Source of the DNA: Musa acuminata AAA Group
Lineage: Eukaryota; Streptophyta; Magnoliopsida; Zingiberales; Musaceae
DNA length: 64,000 bases
Assembly (NCBI RefSeq): GCF_036884655.1
Contig: NC_088340.1
Span: 31,143,501-31,207,500, forward strand
Direction of reading: 5' to 3'
The stretch's first letter is position 1, and each line of letters starts with the position of its first letter. Under the pieces are notes generated by a model. That model saw only the letters and a program-made list of their open reading frames with translations. It did not search any database and had not been told where the DNA came from. The translations under genes were made by a program, and so were the position numbers. This document shows, one piece after another, positions 38,430 through 48,960 of the stretch.

Positions 38430-39343
38430 TACTCTGTTGAAGTGATCCGGCACCATGGGAGAGGGAAAGAGAGAACCGGAGATAGAGCGAGAGAGGCATG
38501 TGGGAAGGAAAGATCAAAGAAAAGGAGAAACAGGAAGATAACTGTCAAAAAGGATGATAGGGATACTGGATGGTAGGCTAAATATAAAAAATCAGATAGG
38601 GAACTTAGTTTGGAAGGATTATAGGGCAGTAACCTCTGTTCCAGATTGGAACCGGCAAAATTGTGCATCCTTTTTTTGGTCGGACTAGTAAATAGTGGTT
38701 TGGTCAGTCCAACTGGTCCGATCAGGTTTTTTTTAATTCATATTCTGATATATTTTGAGTTTCTATTGAAAAGTATATATCTTTATTTTATAAGATAATA
38801 AGCATACTCTTACAAATTAAAATTACCTACTTTTGAAGTGGCATATCATCAATGTTCTTGAATATGGGTGTTCAATTTTTTAAATATTATGGATGACAAA
38901 CACAAGTATTTTATTATTGGACTTAAAGCTTACTCTTTTATCATTTGTCCCCAGTCATTGATGTTATTAAGGAAAAATGCAAGATTAATGCAACCTATGT
39001 TCGATGTATGCATGTGCCATATGAGTAGCCATGAAGAGAGCATTGTTCCCCCCTTTTAAAACACCATATCATTCGGCACTTGTTTTTATCACATAGTAGT
39101 AATATTGGTTATTATCACATATGTCTCATTCTACTTTTGTGTTCCATAGAGCGCCTAGCATTAATACGACAACAAAGATCTGAGGCTGCAAAGAAGCGTG
39201 ACGAGGAAAAAGCTGGTATGATATATATATGTTCCGTGTTACTAATTGATACTAAGGGTACTAATTCTTTGCATACTGATTGATCCCATCCCCTTACTAT
39301 GCTGACAGCCAAAGAACAGAAGAGGGCTGAAGCTCGCAAATAA
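28505..39343 (+). CDS. PDAP1: PDAP1/HASPP28-family phosphoprotein (28-kDa heat- and acid-stable phosphoprotein-like), eight exons, intact
   Basis: Exons: 28505-28571, 31337-31374, 32707-32778, 32886-32969, 35555-35589, 38282-38367, 39150-39215, 39309-39343. All junctions are GT-AG and phases agree, giving 160 residues. The start MGRGRFKAKPTGRRNFSTPE is the family hallmark. A Glu/Ser-rich acidic stretch (about 38-59) follows, then NPNLVKPKNMKARA (about 71-84). Next comes the conserved basic helical region from SRREREEIERQKAHERYM through QGKTEQARKDLERLALIRQQ, ending KEQKRAEARK. The family is a small, charged, casein-kinase-phosphorylated protein; the animal member was isolated as a PDGF-associated protein, and the plant role is unclear. 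The 10.8-kb span is due to introns that carry LINE, MITE and microsatellite insertions, none of which touches coding sequence. It converges with the Rab gene, about 455 bp apart. Confidence 0.93.
29880..30525 (+). mobile_element. RTE-type LINE 3' fragment in PDAP1 intron 1
   Basis: Broken + strand frames match the C-terminal part of plant RTE reverse-transcriptase ORFs: a FKYVGSIFHQEGNIDRDV-like stretch near 29,960, INEQLGVV near 30,205, LRWYEHL near 30,260, MIADVKSCRGKPNK near 30,325, then KIHVRDP near 30,450. The fragment finishes in a TTG-rich run (30,490-30,523), the kind of short tandem tail found on RTE elements. Stops are numerous. It is in the sense orientation of the host gene. The 5' end is not defined. 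Confidence 0.65.
31337..31374 (+). other. PDAP1: Small 38-bp exon 2 of the PDAP1-like gene
   Basis: This microexon-sized segment between 'ttgttgcag' and 'gttggc' encodes AAGSSARPRTFKK and joins exon 1 in phase 1. It is listed separately because short-exon gene finding could easily miss it, which would drop a conserved part of the N-terminal motif. Confidence 0.85.
31434..31713 (+). repeat. Two microsatellites in PDAP1 intron 2: (TTTA)n and (GA)n
   Basis: A TTTA run lies at about 31,434-31,459 and an uninterrupted AG/GA run at 31,691-31,713. No other structure is seen between them. Confidence 0.85.
31930..32345 (+). repeat. GC-richer island in PDAP1 intron 2, probable dispersed repeat
   Basis: The block stands out from the AT-rich intron. 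It has TATAAAA (31,997-32,003), a perfect hairpin (32,006-32,024), then a pyrimidine-rich tract (32,140-32,240). The two ends carry similar inverted phrases built on 'ggactggt' and 'accagtcc', which hints at terminal inverted repeats. I could not define target-site duplications. Short ORFs here look incidental. Confidence 0.35.
32631..32657 (+). repeat. (TA)n microsatellite in PDAP1 intron 2
   Basis: A run of about 13 TA units about 50 bp upstream of exon 3. It may vary in length between individuals. Confidence 0.9.
36700..37478 (+). mobile_element. hAT-type MITE in PDAP1 intron 5
   Basis: The 779-bp element is bounded by perfect 8-bp target-site duplications ATGTTACA (36,692-36,699 and 37,479-37,486). 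Its ends are inverted: CAGTGATTTAAAAAGGCGCT on the left, CAATGATTTAAAAAGCGC read inwards from the right. Eight-base TSDs and CAGTG/CAATG termini fit the hAT superfamily. The interior is unusual: a GC-rich left third with runs of gaggcg, a long TGTCGCTGC/TGCCGC-type array (about 36,900-37,200), then an AT-rich end. It encodes no transposase; open frames rich in Cys-Arg or Ala-Leu are produced by the array. It would need a transposase in trans. Confidence 0.88.
38405..38429 (+). repeat. (CT)n microsatellite in PDAP1 intron 6
   Basis: An uninterrupted CT run 37 bases downstream of the exon 6 donor. Confidence 0.9.
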
Positions 39344-39798
39344 TCAGACTTTGAGTGTGCTTTTCAGCTCCGTATGTTTGTATTTTGTTTCAAGTTGTTA
39401 CTATTGTGCGTCTGCAGCATATTAAGTTTTTACCAAATGTGCATGTCAAAGCATATTGGTTATTGTAGATAACGATATTTAATAGACTGTTGAATTGGCA
39501 GCAGAGTTATCTTTGTGCTGTGGCGCAACATTAACTTGTCTTTATTAGTGCTGGTGGGGAACTCCTACTCTGAATTATAAACAAAGACTATACAGCAAAT
39601 CTGCTAACCCAGTAAAAGAGACAACAGAAACGAGAAGAAGAACCAACAAATCATTCAACTGTGATACTTTTTGTTTGGTACAATATTTACTAGAAAAATA
39701 ATAATCAGTGCAACGTAAACTTAAATAAAGAAGATAACAACGATACAGGCTTTGTAAGGTGCGAGAGAAGAAATCAAATATTTTGCTCCACATCTGAT
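39344..39798. other. Shared 3' flank of the convergent PDAP1-like and Rab genes
   Basis: About 455 bp separates the two stop codons and should hold both 3' UTRs and poly(A) sites. The spacing is short enough that transcripts may overlap. No gene or repeat is seen. Confidence 0.55.
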
Positions 39799-40640
39799 CT
39801 ACGCTGAACAACAACCAGCTTTCTTAACAGCAGATACATCATCATGGGTGCCGATGTTGATGGTTTGACCCTTTGGCAACGTTGTGGGATCATCACCAGC
39901 ATCGAGCGCCTTCCTGCTTGTGACACGATATATCTGGGTGAGTACTTCTGTGAAGGCATTGTCCACGTTGGTTGATTCTAGAGCAGATGTCTCCATAAAG
40001 AAGGAGTTCTCCCTCTAGGCAAAAGCCTTTGCGTCCTCCACCGTGACAGCCCTGAGATGGCGCAAATCCGCTTTGTTGCCCACAAGCATAATCACAATAC
40101 TGGAATCAGTGTGATCCCTTAGCTCCTTCATCCATCTCTCCACATTCTCAAATGTCGTATGCCGAGTAACATCATAGACGAGAAGGGCCCCGACTGCTCC
40201 TCGATAATAAGCACTAGTGATTGCTCGGTATCTATCAGAAAGTGTTTGTCTTTTTTTAAAAATTTAAAAAAAAGTTATCATGCTTTAATATTTTACAAAA
40301 CTTACTAGAAAGTAGAAACAATAGCAATGCTGTTCTAGAACGTCCAAGAGTTAGACAATGGCCCAAAAGGTAGCTGGGGTTTGTGATTGCAGTAAGCAAT
40401 TCACGTTGAACAATGAAACAAGATATATTATTTATTTGTATAAAGATGTGCTCAGTCGTAAGAGTATGTATAATCAAAATAACAAATGGAAATAATAAAC
40501 TAAATCAAACAAAAAACAATTCAATTACTTGATGAAATTTATATTAATTAAAACATCATCTTAATAATTTGACCTAACTAATCAGAAAAGGATTGATGTG
40601 CTAAAAAAAAACACCAAAATTACTGCTACTCTCTCTCTTA

Positions 40641-40664
40641 TACACACACACACACACACACACA
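40641..40664 (+). repeat. (CA)n microsatellite in the Rab intron
   Basis: A run of about 12 CA units. Confidence 0.88.
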
Positions 40665-41194
40665 AGATCATAAAAGTCCAAGAGAAAAGAGCATAAAAAA
40701 CTACCATATTATCTATGGCTCTAGACCATACTATAGAGGGTAGCTAAACAAATATATGATATTAGGACACAACTTATATTTGTTAATTGGCCTATATGCA
40801 AGCCAAACATTGTTACTAACAAAGTGGAGAACTGATCCACATCTTCGTTCTATAGCCAGAACCAGTCCAAGTCTGAATCAGGGTGGGGGGATACATCCAA
40901 CCCCATTTCCACCAAGCTTTATGCTAGATAAGGAGTTTCGCAATCCACAAGGCTTTATGATACTTGGGGTTTATCCAGAAGGATCATTTTGACTATTACT
41001 TGCTCAACAAAAGCAAAAAAACTTCCAGAGGCAATGGTGGAAGAACAAAGTTCATACTGCATAAGCATATATGCCACATATGCAACATGTTACTTGCTAC
41101 CCAATACAACAATGTCCGAAAACCAATTTCTCTTCTAGTGTCAACACCTCCATAGAAAGACAACAGCCTCTAATCGTTTAAAACAGGAGATGGA

Positions 41195-43760
41195 CAATCT
41201 TCACCAGCTCCATTGGGTCAATGTGACGCAAGCCACTTCAACATGGTCCACTGGTTTGTCAAGAAATCTCAATCCATTGATGGATCAGATCAGGTTGGAC
41301 ACATGTTCCCATACTATTAAGGTTCTTCAAATTGGACAAAAGCATTAGGCAGACAGGAAGGGTGCACGCCAAGCTATCTTAACCTACTGAGATAGTAGGT
41401 CGAATTTGCATTATCCCTAAGTGTAAATATTGCTGCAATTGTAATATATCTAACTCAATCTAACCTGACATGATGACCACCCAAATTTGGACAGCGATAT
41501 TCACAGGCAATTTTCCTAACACACGTTTGATTAAAGAGCAAAAGAAAACCTATTGCCCAAATTAAAACAATCAAAATTCTTATATAGGTACGCAGTCATT
41601 CTGACTTCTAGCATCAGTACTGCATCAGTCAGCGTAATGGAATCTAGATGCCTAGACACAAGTACACCGTAATAAGCATTGGCATTTTTAGTAAAGGTTC
41701 ATGGTAACAGATCTTCATTTGATACCTAACAACTTCAATTTGTAATCCCCATGATTGTTCAGCATCACCCATAAACTAATTAAACAGATTGAAAATACAG
41801 TGGCATGTTTGTGATCATGGACACCTTTTTCACTATAAAAGAAAACTTCTTTGGACCTTTAAGTTACAAGTACACCGATACCTAGTTTCCTCTTCATAAA
41901 TCTGAATCTAATAAGATAAAACCCTCCATGATATCAATCAACAAATAATTATCAGCAAGAGATGTCCAATTCAGACATCGAAAACTGTTTTCCCAGGTGA
42001 GGTGATGCATTAGGATCATCCAACTGCATAAGCATTATATTCAAACTGGAACTTAATACATTGGGGACGGAAGAAAGCGATTTGAATTACCATATAGTTC
42101 TATGTTACATGGTAGAAAGAACTGGAATTCACATTAGAAATATTGAGAGTGGTCCAAAACCAAACATGTGAAGACCAAGTAACCAGTTAATGAAGATATC
42201 ATTTGCCATCATTTATTTTCTAAGTTTATAAAACTATGGAGATTAATGGTGAAAGTCCAAAGCTTGCACCAATTTTTGCATTTACAAAAGGAAGCAATCA
42301 GAGAACCAAAGTTATAATGCAAGAAAGAACAATATTGTGATTAGATGCATATGACCATAAAAAGCTCTCGGATGGAGGACAGTTGAATTCAAGTAGGTAC
42401 CACTTATCAATCTTCATCAGATCCATTGGGTCGATCTGAGCCCATGACACTCAATATGACCCATTGGACTTAACAGCAAGACCCGAATGAAGAAATCTTG
42501 ATCCGTCGATACATCAGATCAGGTTGAGCATATGTTTCCACACTAGTAAAATTTAATAAATTGAACAAAATCATCAGGCAGTGCATGCCAAGATATCTGG
42601 TTCTTCTAACATAGTAAGTCGAATCAAGTTATCCCTAACCAGATGTTTTGTGACCACCCTATTTTGGATGTTGACATTCATGGGCAATTTTCATAACATT
42701 CATTTGCTTAAAGAGCAAATGGAAACCTAACGCACAGACTAAAGCAAACAAAATTCTTCCATAGGTAAGCAGCATTCTAACTTCTAGCATCAACACTGCA
42801 TCAATCATTATCAAAGATTCTAGAATGACTAGATGCAAAGGACACCATGATAAGCATTGGTATTTTTAGTATAGATTCATGGTAACAGATTATCATTTGG
42901 TACCTGACATCAGCATCAAAATAAACTATTTTAACAGACTGAAATATACAGTGCCATGCTTGTGATCATGGAAACCTTTTTCACTATAAAAGAAAACTAA
43001 GGTTCTCATATGTGTATAGTCCTTGGAAGAAATCCAGGAACGACCAAAAACATGAAAAACTTTAGGTAATAGGATATGAATCTTTAATTTTGATAACATA
43101 CCTATTATGTTTGCTCTCTTATTTGTATCGTTTCCCCTGAATTACAAAGTAAGAGTCAACTTTTATACCGACACCTAGGTTCCTCAAAGATCTGAATCTA
43201 ATAAAGTAATGTTCTCTATGATGTCAACAAACACATGATTATCAATGAGAATAAAACAGAAAGAAGATGGTCCATGATGTCCAATTCAGACATGGAAAAC
43301 TGTTTTCCCAGGTGAGGTGATGCAGTAGGAACATCCAACTGTTCACTATATCTTGAATCTGGAACTTAACATAATGGGGATCGGAGGGGGCAATATCAAT
43401 CACCATTGACTTCTATGTAACACAGTAGAAAGAACTAGAATTCACATATAAATATTGAAAGTCGACCAATAGCACTTATTTTAGATCACTATGAGTGAAA
43501 AGAACTTCATACAATGCCCAGAAGCATGTGAAGACAAAGTAACCAGTTAAGGAAGATAATGTTTGCCATCAGTTGTCCTCTAAAAGGTTATGATGCTATA
43601 AAGATTAATGTTGAGATTCCAAGCTTGCACCCATTTTTGCATTTACACAAGTGAAGAAATCAGCAACACTGAAGTCATATTACAAGGAAGAACAATACTG
43701 TGATTAAATGCATATGATCAAGAAAACTCCTACATGGAGGACACTCGAAGGTGCTCCTTA
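41195..43760 (+). repeat. Diverged tandem duplication of about 1.2-1.3 kb within the Rab intron
   Basis: Two successive copies (about 41,195-42,400 and 42,408-43,760) share many phrases in the same order: 'atcagatcaggttg' at 41,284 and 42,513, 'aactgttttcccaggtgagg' near 41,982 and 43,297, 'catttttgcatttaca'-type text near 42,270 and 43,635. The offset grows from about 1229 to 1315 bp, so indels have accumulated. No coding potential is seen. It accounts for more than half of this 4.2-kb intron. Confidence 0.75.
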
Positions 43761-44690
43761 GGAAATTTAGTTTTGACCTATCTAGAATGATTATCTACAC
43801 ACAAGATCACTATATGTTTGTTTATATTACAAATTCTTCACGACTGAATTAGCAGTAATAGGAATGACGAGGAGACCTTGGACTAGAATTACTTCTTTTC
43901 AAAATGGGGACCGGACCTTGCACCACCTTAGGCCGCAGAGTTCAAAACGTAGGCAGGTAGTGCACACGGATCAATCTAAACCCATTTAAGACTACAGAGA
44001 CCATGGATGGACATCATCCATCCATCCACCATATAAGGTGAGGAATGCACGGCTTGATCGCAATAGAAATCCAAAGCCTCAGCTCCGATAGAGCGGAGAG
44101 AAGTTCTATCATCCGACAAGGGGGCCACATAAGACAAGATGTCTGTCCGTAGTATCCAGTTCTCATGATTGCAGAAACTTCCAAAATCCCCATCGATAAC
44201 AGATCAGGAGCTTTGGCATGGAATAATCTAATAACGAGTGCATCATTCACATCAACTAGAACCCATCCACGGGAACCCTAATCTCTTTACGGAATCGAAA
44301 CTAGCGGGCACGAGATATTGGGAGAACGACTGCACCCCAAGCCCGATCCGACATCCAAGCATCCGAAACCGGCCAAAAGATCAAGGATAATCGAAGAAAG
44401 GCGCATAATAAGAAACCGACTCCCTCCGATGGGGGGAGATCGGATCAGATGCGATGGTATAGCGAATCGAACCTTTCTTGGCCGGCGGTATCCCAAATCT
44501 GGGCCTTAACGACCTTATCCTCGACGCGGATGCTGCGGGTGGCGAACTCGACGCCGATGGTGGACTTGGACTCGAGGCTGAACTCGTTGCGGGTGAACCG
44601 AGAGAGGAGGTTAGACTTCCCGACGCCAGAGTCGCCGATGAGCACCACCTTGAAGAGGTAGTCATAGTCGTCGTCGGACCTGTACGCCAT

Positions 44691-45067
44691 TCCTCAGCCT
44701 CCGCCACCGCCGCTTCTATCCGGCGATCAGATCCGCGCTCCGTCTGGCTCAGCGTGCCTCTCCAACGCCGTCGCTCTCCTTCGACTCGGAGGAAGTGGGA
44801 ATGGGTTGTCGCAGGGGAAATGAAACGTTTCGGGGGAGACGGTTTCTCTTCTTTTTTGTACTTAATATTAAATCTTTTATTAGAATTATTTTGTTTGCTA
44901 ACGATTATGTTTGTTATTAACGATGTAATTAATTAAAGACAAGCAGTTACTGCTGCCCTTTAAAAGAAGGATGACGAGGGGAACGACGTCATCATCCCTT
45001 CTATTTCTGACCATTTTCTATTATTATATAATTTCTGCTTCGAAAAAGAAATAATATTTTTGTAATA

Positions 45068-45098
<31 letters not shown>

Positions 45099-46600
45099 TA
45101 TAAATGGAGGAAAATTTTCGTTTCATTTTTTTTTTGTTAATCACATGTACAAATTTTGCTATTACCAGACTGCCTTCATAATTTGACCGTGACACCTTGA
45201 CCTTTTGTTTTGCTCATTCTAAGTAGAATTTGATCGAAATAGTTGACAAGATCCATTATATTCAAAAGTATCCAACCATATATATACATATATAATCATT
45301 TTTATCAAAAAATAAATATATATTAAAAAAGCCAAGATGAAGTATTTATTACCTTTTTTTTCTCAAAGAAAACTAATATAAAACTGTTGTTTAGTGTCAC
45401 TGAGGTATGCCTAAAATTGATTATAAAGATATTATGGTCAACTAGAGCTTAAGTATTTTAGATTAGTGATTTATTTTAATGAAGTCAATAGGTCAATTAT
45501 CTCATCAAATCCTATTGTAATAATTAATGATATCGGATTGAATCTAATATTTGAAGTATTATGAAAAATTAGAATAGATCTGATTTTATTAGAAGTAGGA
45601 TTAGTTTAAAAAACTAAACACATTTAATATGACTTTTTAGGTTAATTTCGATAATTTTGGCCCAAGTCTGTCACACTTAAAAAGACAATAATAATTAGAT
45701 ATAATTATAAGATACTTGATACAGTAGTATGTATCTTAGGAAAAGAGTAGTACTACTACTTGGAGTGCAGCGTTATCCATTTTATGTTGATCTTAAGAAT
45801 AAAATTTGATCTGCAACATCTGAAAGCTTCCATGATCTATCTCTATTATTACTTTTTTTTTGTTTAGAAAAAAAAATCTACTAAGATTTCACTACTCTAC
45901 CAAAAGACTTAGATAAATCATTTTAGATCCATCCATCCATCCATCCATCCAGACAACCTAATGTGCTCTCAAATCACCTTCTCTAAAACAATACAAGATA
46001 ACTACTGAATGTAGTCGTAGCAGAAGCTATCAAGCTATTTGATGTTTTACAAGCCATAGGCACTGTCGATTTAGAGTTTAGCGAGTCTGCTAAGAAGATT
46101 GATGAGCCCGTCTAAACTTGAAGTTGTGTGAAACTATTATTGATCGAAACTATTGCTGAGTGGGGATTTATTCTTGAGATACATTAGACTTGCTGCACAG
46201 CATCTTCCACAGTGATCTCTATCACCCTGAAAGACTCAGTATTAAGTTTATTGTAGCCTATAGGTATTTTTGCCATTATAGCTGAAGAGTATTATTACAC
46301 ATCTTCAGACCAAGCAATTCTAACGTAGAGTCAATGTAATATATAATAATGTAATGTACGCATTTAAGGCATTACGAATCAAAATTGATTTGTAATGTAA
46401 TGATATATTATAAATCTATGGATCCATAGTAGCATAATTTTTTATTTATTTAAATAATCCTTCTCTTAAAGCAAGAAAGGATTGAGTAAATAATTTTTAG
46501 CTCTAAGTAGAACGATGACATTTAAGAATATTTCAAGTGCTTATATAATCATATTTAGTATAAATAATAATAAACCATTAACTACCATGATTGTTTAGAT
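44691..46600. other. Promoter side of the Rab gene and AT-rich intergenic DNA
   Basis: The first 140 bp upstream of the Rab ATG are GC-rich and probably contain the 5' UTR. Beyond about 44,850 the sequence is AT-rich. It has a (TA)n run at 45,067-45,102 and a CCAT run at about 45,927-45,951. I see no gene. Confidence 0.55.
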
Positions 46601-47243
46601 ATCTAAAATATATATTTAAAACTTGTAATGTCATGAATATTAAGGTCATCGAGATGAGTAGGAGAAGCGGTGGTTTTGCCGCTAATAAGATGTAGTCCAT
46701 TTGTATTATGAGTGAAGCTAAGGGAAGGTAAGGCTTTTATTGAGTTAAAAGCTGAGCAAACAAAATATATAAAAGGATAATGGATCTGCTGGTCTAACAC
46801 CATATTTATTGAGAAAAATAGAGAAATTATTTTCATTAATAAGGCAAGAAAAATAAGGAGATTAAACACAAGCTTGAATCTAGGCATGTATTTAGGATAG
46901 AAATGCTTAAGAGAAACAGTTCTAAAGACAACATCCCAATATGCTTTATGCCTATCAAAAAGCTTTCTCAAGATCTAACCTAATTATTACTGTAGAATCT
47001 ATGTCCTTAGAAGAATACATACAATGAGCAGCTTCCTAATTACAATTAGAATATTATCATAAATATTATGCTTAGGAATTAAGATAGAACATTCACTATT
47101 AATTAGGGTATTAAGAAAAGTTTTTAAATGATTGACTAAAACTTTGGTCATAATTTTTTAATTAACATTAGCCAAACTAATAGATCAGAAAAGTAATAAA
47201 AGCATGATTATAGAAGGATTGAAAATTTATGAGAAAATAAGAA

Positions 47244-47266
47244 GAGAGAGAGAGAGAGAGAGAGAG
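47244..47266 (+). repeat. (GA)n microsatellite inside the LINE remnant
   Basis: An uninterrupted AG run between the RT and endonuclease remnants. Confidence 0.88.
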
Positions 47267-47750
47267 TATTTTAATAAGATTTACTCTTGCCCATGCCCAC
47301 AGAGATAACAACTTTATAAATCTCATTAATACTGAAACTAGATATTAAAGAATCTGTATGACCATTAGAGATTTGAGGAGTAATAGGCCAAGCATGATTA
47401 TTAAAATATTTATTAATAGTATTATTCTAGAGATCAAAATAGTGTTTAGAAAAAAAAAAGGGTGCAAAATTAGGGTGGTGTCTTGAATAAGATTGTTATT
47501 AATATCACAAATTCCTCATATAAAATTTTTATCTTTGTGTTACACAACCAAATTATGAAAGTATTAAATATTTTTGTCACCATCATTAATCCAATGATAT
47601 TTAGCCTTAGCCTACCATTTGAGATTTAATTATTTAATAAAGGTCATTTGATAGTTATAAAGAGAGGAAAGCTGTCAGAGAATAGAATTAAAATGAATAG
47701 CATTATCCAGCTTAGATTCAAGATCAATAATATATATATATATTTTAATA

Positions 47751-48183
47751 GTATCTAATTTAGTTTCAAGCATAGCTAAATTATTCTTATTTCAGTAAGA
47801 AAAAACTCTATAAGCCTTATAAAGATTAGGGTAAAAAAAGTAAAATGGGATTCATTAGAATTAGTAGGAGCATTCCAAATAGAAGAAATCAAATCTCTAG
47901 TTTTAGTATAATGAGTTCAAAATTTTTGAAATCTAAATAGCTCACTTCTATCATAATTGAAACTTTTTTGAATGGTATCTAAATTAGTTTCAAGCATAGC
48001 TAAATTATTTTTATTTCAATTAAAAAACCCTATAAACCTTATAAAGATTAGAGTTAAAAGCAAAATGGGGTTCATTAGTATTAGGTGGAGTATTCCAAAC
48101 AGAAGAAATCAAATCTTTGGTTTGAGTATAGTAAGTTCAAAAATTTTGAAATATAAATAGCTTACTTCTATTAAAATTGAAAC
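47751..48183 (+). repeat. Tandem duplication of about 224 bp inside the LINE remnant
   Basis: Two copies begin 'gtatctaa.ttagtttcaag' at 47,751 and 47,975 and run through matching text to 'taaaattgaaac'-like ends. They differ at many positions, so the duplication followed inactivation of the LINE but is not recent. Confidence 0.8.
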
Positions 48184-48960
48184 ACATTAAATTCATTTTA
48201 AGTGGAGCTTGATCAGAACAAATTCCAGGAAGATAGTAGACACAAGAATTTCCATAAGAGTTAATTTATAAATCATCTTCAAAAATTCTATCTAATCTAA
48301 AATAGATTGTAGCATGACCTCTTCTATTATTACACCGAATATAATTCGATCCAGAAAAATATAAATAAATAAGATTATAATTTTTTGATAAAATCACTAC
48401 AAGCATGAGATGAAGCATTAATAGAAAATTATCTACCTCCTATTTTATCCTTTGAATGCAAAATACAATTAAAGTCTCCCATAATCCACCTATCTATGTC
48501 ATGTCAGGAAGACTTAAAAGCAAAAAATTGATCCCATAGCTTGTTGTGATAAAAAATAGAGGTATTAGCAAAAACACCAGTTAAAAGCCAACGTTTATCA
48601 TTCTAAAATTAAACTATTGTATAAATAAATTAAGATTGTTTGGATATCATCCAAATATTAGAGGACCAAGCAAGAATAGTTCTACCGGAAGCTCCTTCAA
48701 CTGATTGAAAGTCTTTCTTGCTAAAACTTTTAATAGCTCTCACAGATTGTTTTGCATCAGCATGAGTTTCCTATAATAATAATAATAAAAAAGGTTCTTG
48801 TCTTCTACAAAGAAACTCGAGGAGTTTATTCCATTATTAGCATATAAAAGATTTATTTCAGAAATATAGCAAGGTATTTTAAGATTTATTTTACTAATGG
48901 TTTCAAATCAAAATGGGTATATCTTGGAAGCCAAGTATATACCTTTGAAAAAAATATAAA

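Larger units (their letters stand above)
39799..44690 (-). pseudogene. RABA1: RABA1-class Rab11-like small GTPase, two exons, with a premature stop
   Basis: Exon 1 (44473-44690) and exon 2 (39799-40231) give 216 residues, the usual Rab-A length. All GTPase motifs are present: GDSGVGKSN (P-loop), the [10 protein letters not shown] effector region, WDTAGQE, GNKAD and ETSAL. The C-terminus PKGQTINIG...KKAGCCSA, with its two-Cys prenylation site, matches the RABA1 class. Such proteins cycle on trans-Golgi/recycling endosomes and act in traffic to the plasma membrane and cell plate. One codon breaks it: TAG at 40,015-40,017, between EDAKAFA and RENSFFMET where relatives have Glu, consistent with a GAG to TAG change. 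A product stopping there would lose the SAL motif and the lipid anchor. Everything else is intact, so a sequencing error or a very recent mutation is possible. Confidence 0.87.
46603..48960 (-). mobile_element. L1-type LINE remnant (endonuclease and reverse transcriptase), decayed
   Basis: Read leftwards on the - strand, an exonuclease/endonuclease/phosphatase domain comes first: QETHADAKQS near 48,770, DRWIMGDFNCIL near 48,480, and a CSDQAPLK-like SDH motif near 48,210. RT follows: a SISLANVN..KIMTKVLVNHLK stretch near 47,130, then a KAYWDVVFRTVSLKHFYP-like segment near 46,940, then SINMVLDQQIHYPFIYFVCS near 46,790 (SINKGVRQGDPLSP..F in relatives), and a DDL near 46,640. The order EN then RT and these motifs are those of plant L1 elements. 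Stops and indels are frequent, and no poly(A) end or TSD was located. Confidence 0.72.
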
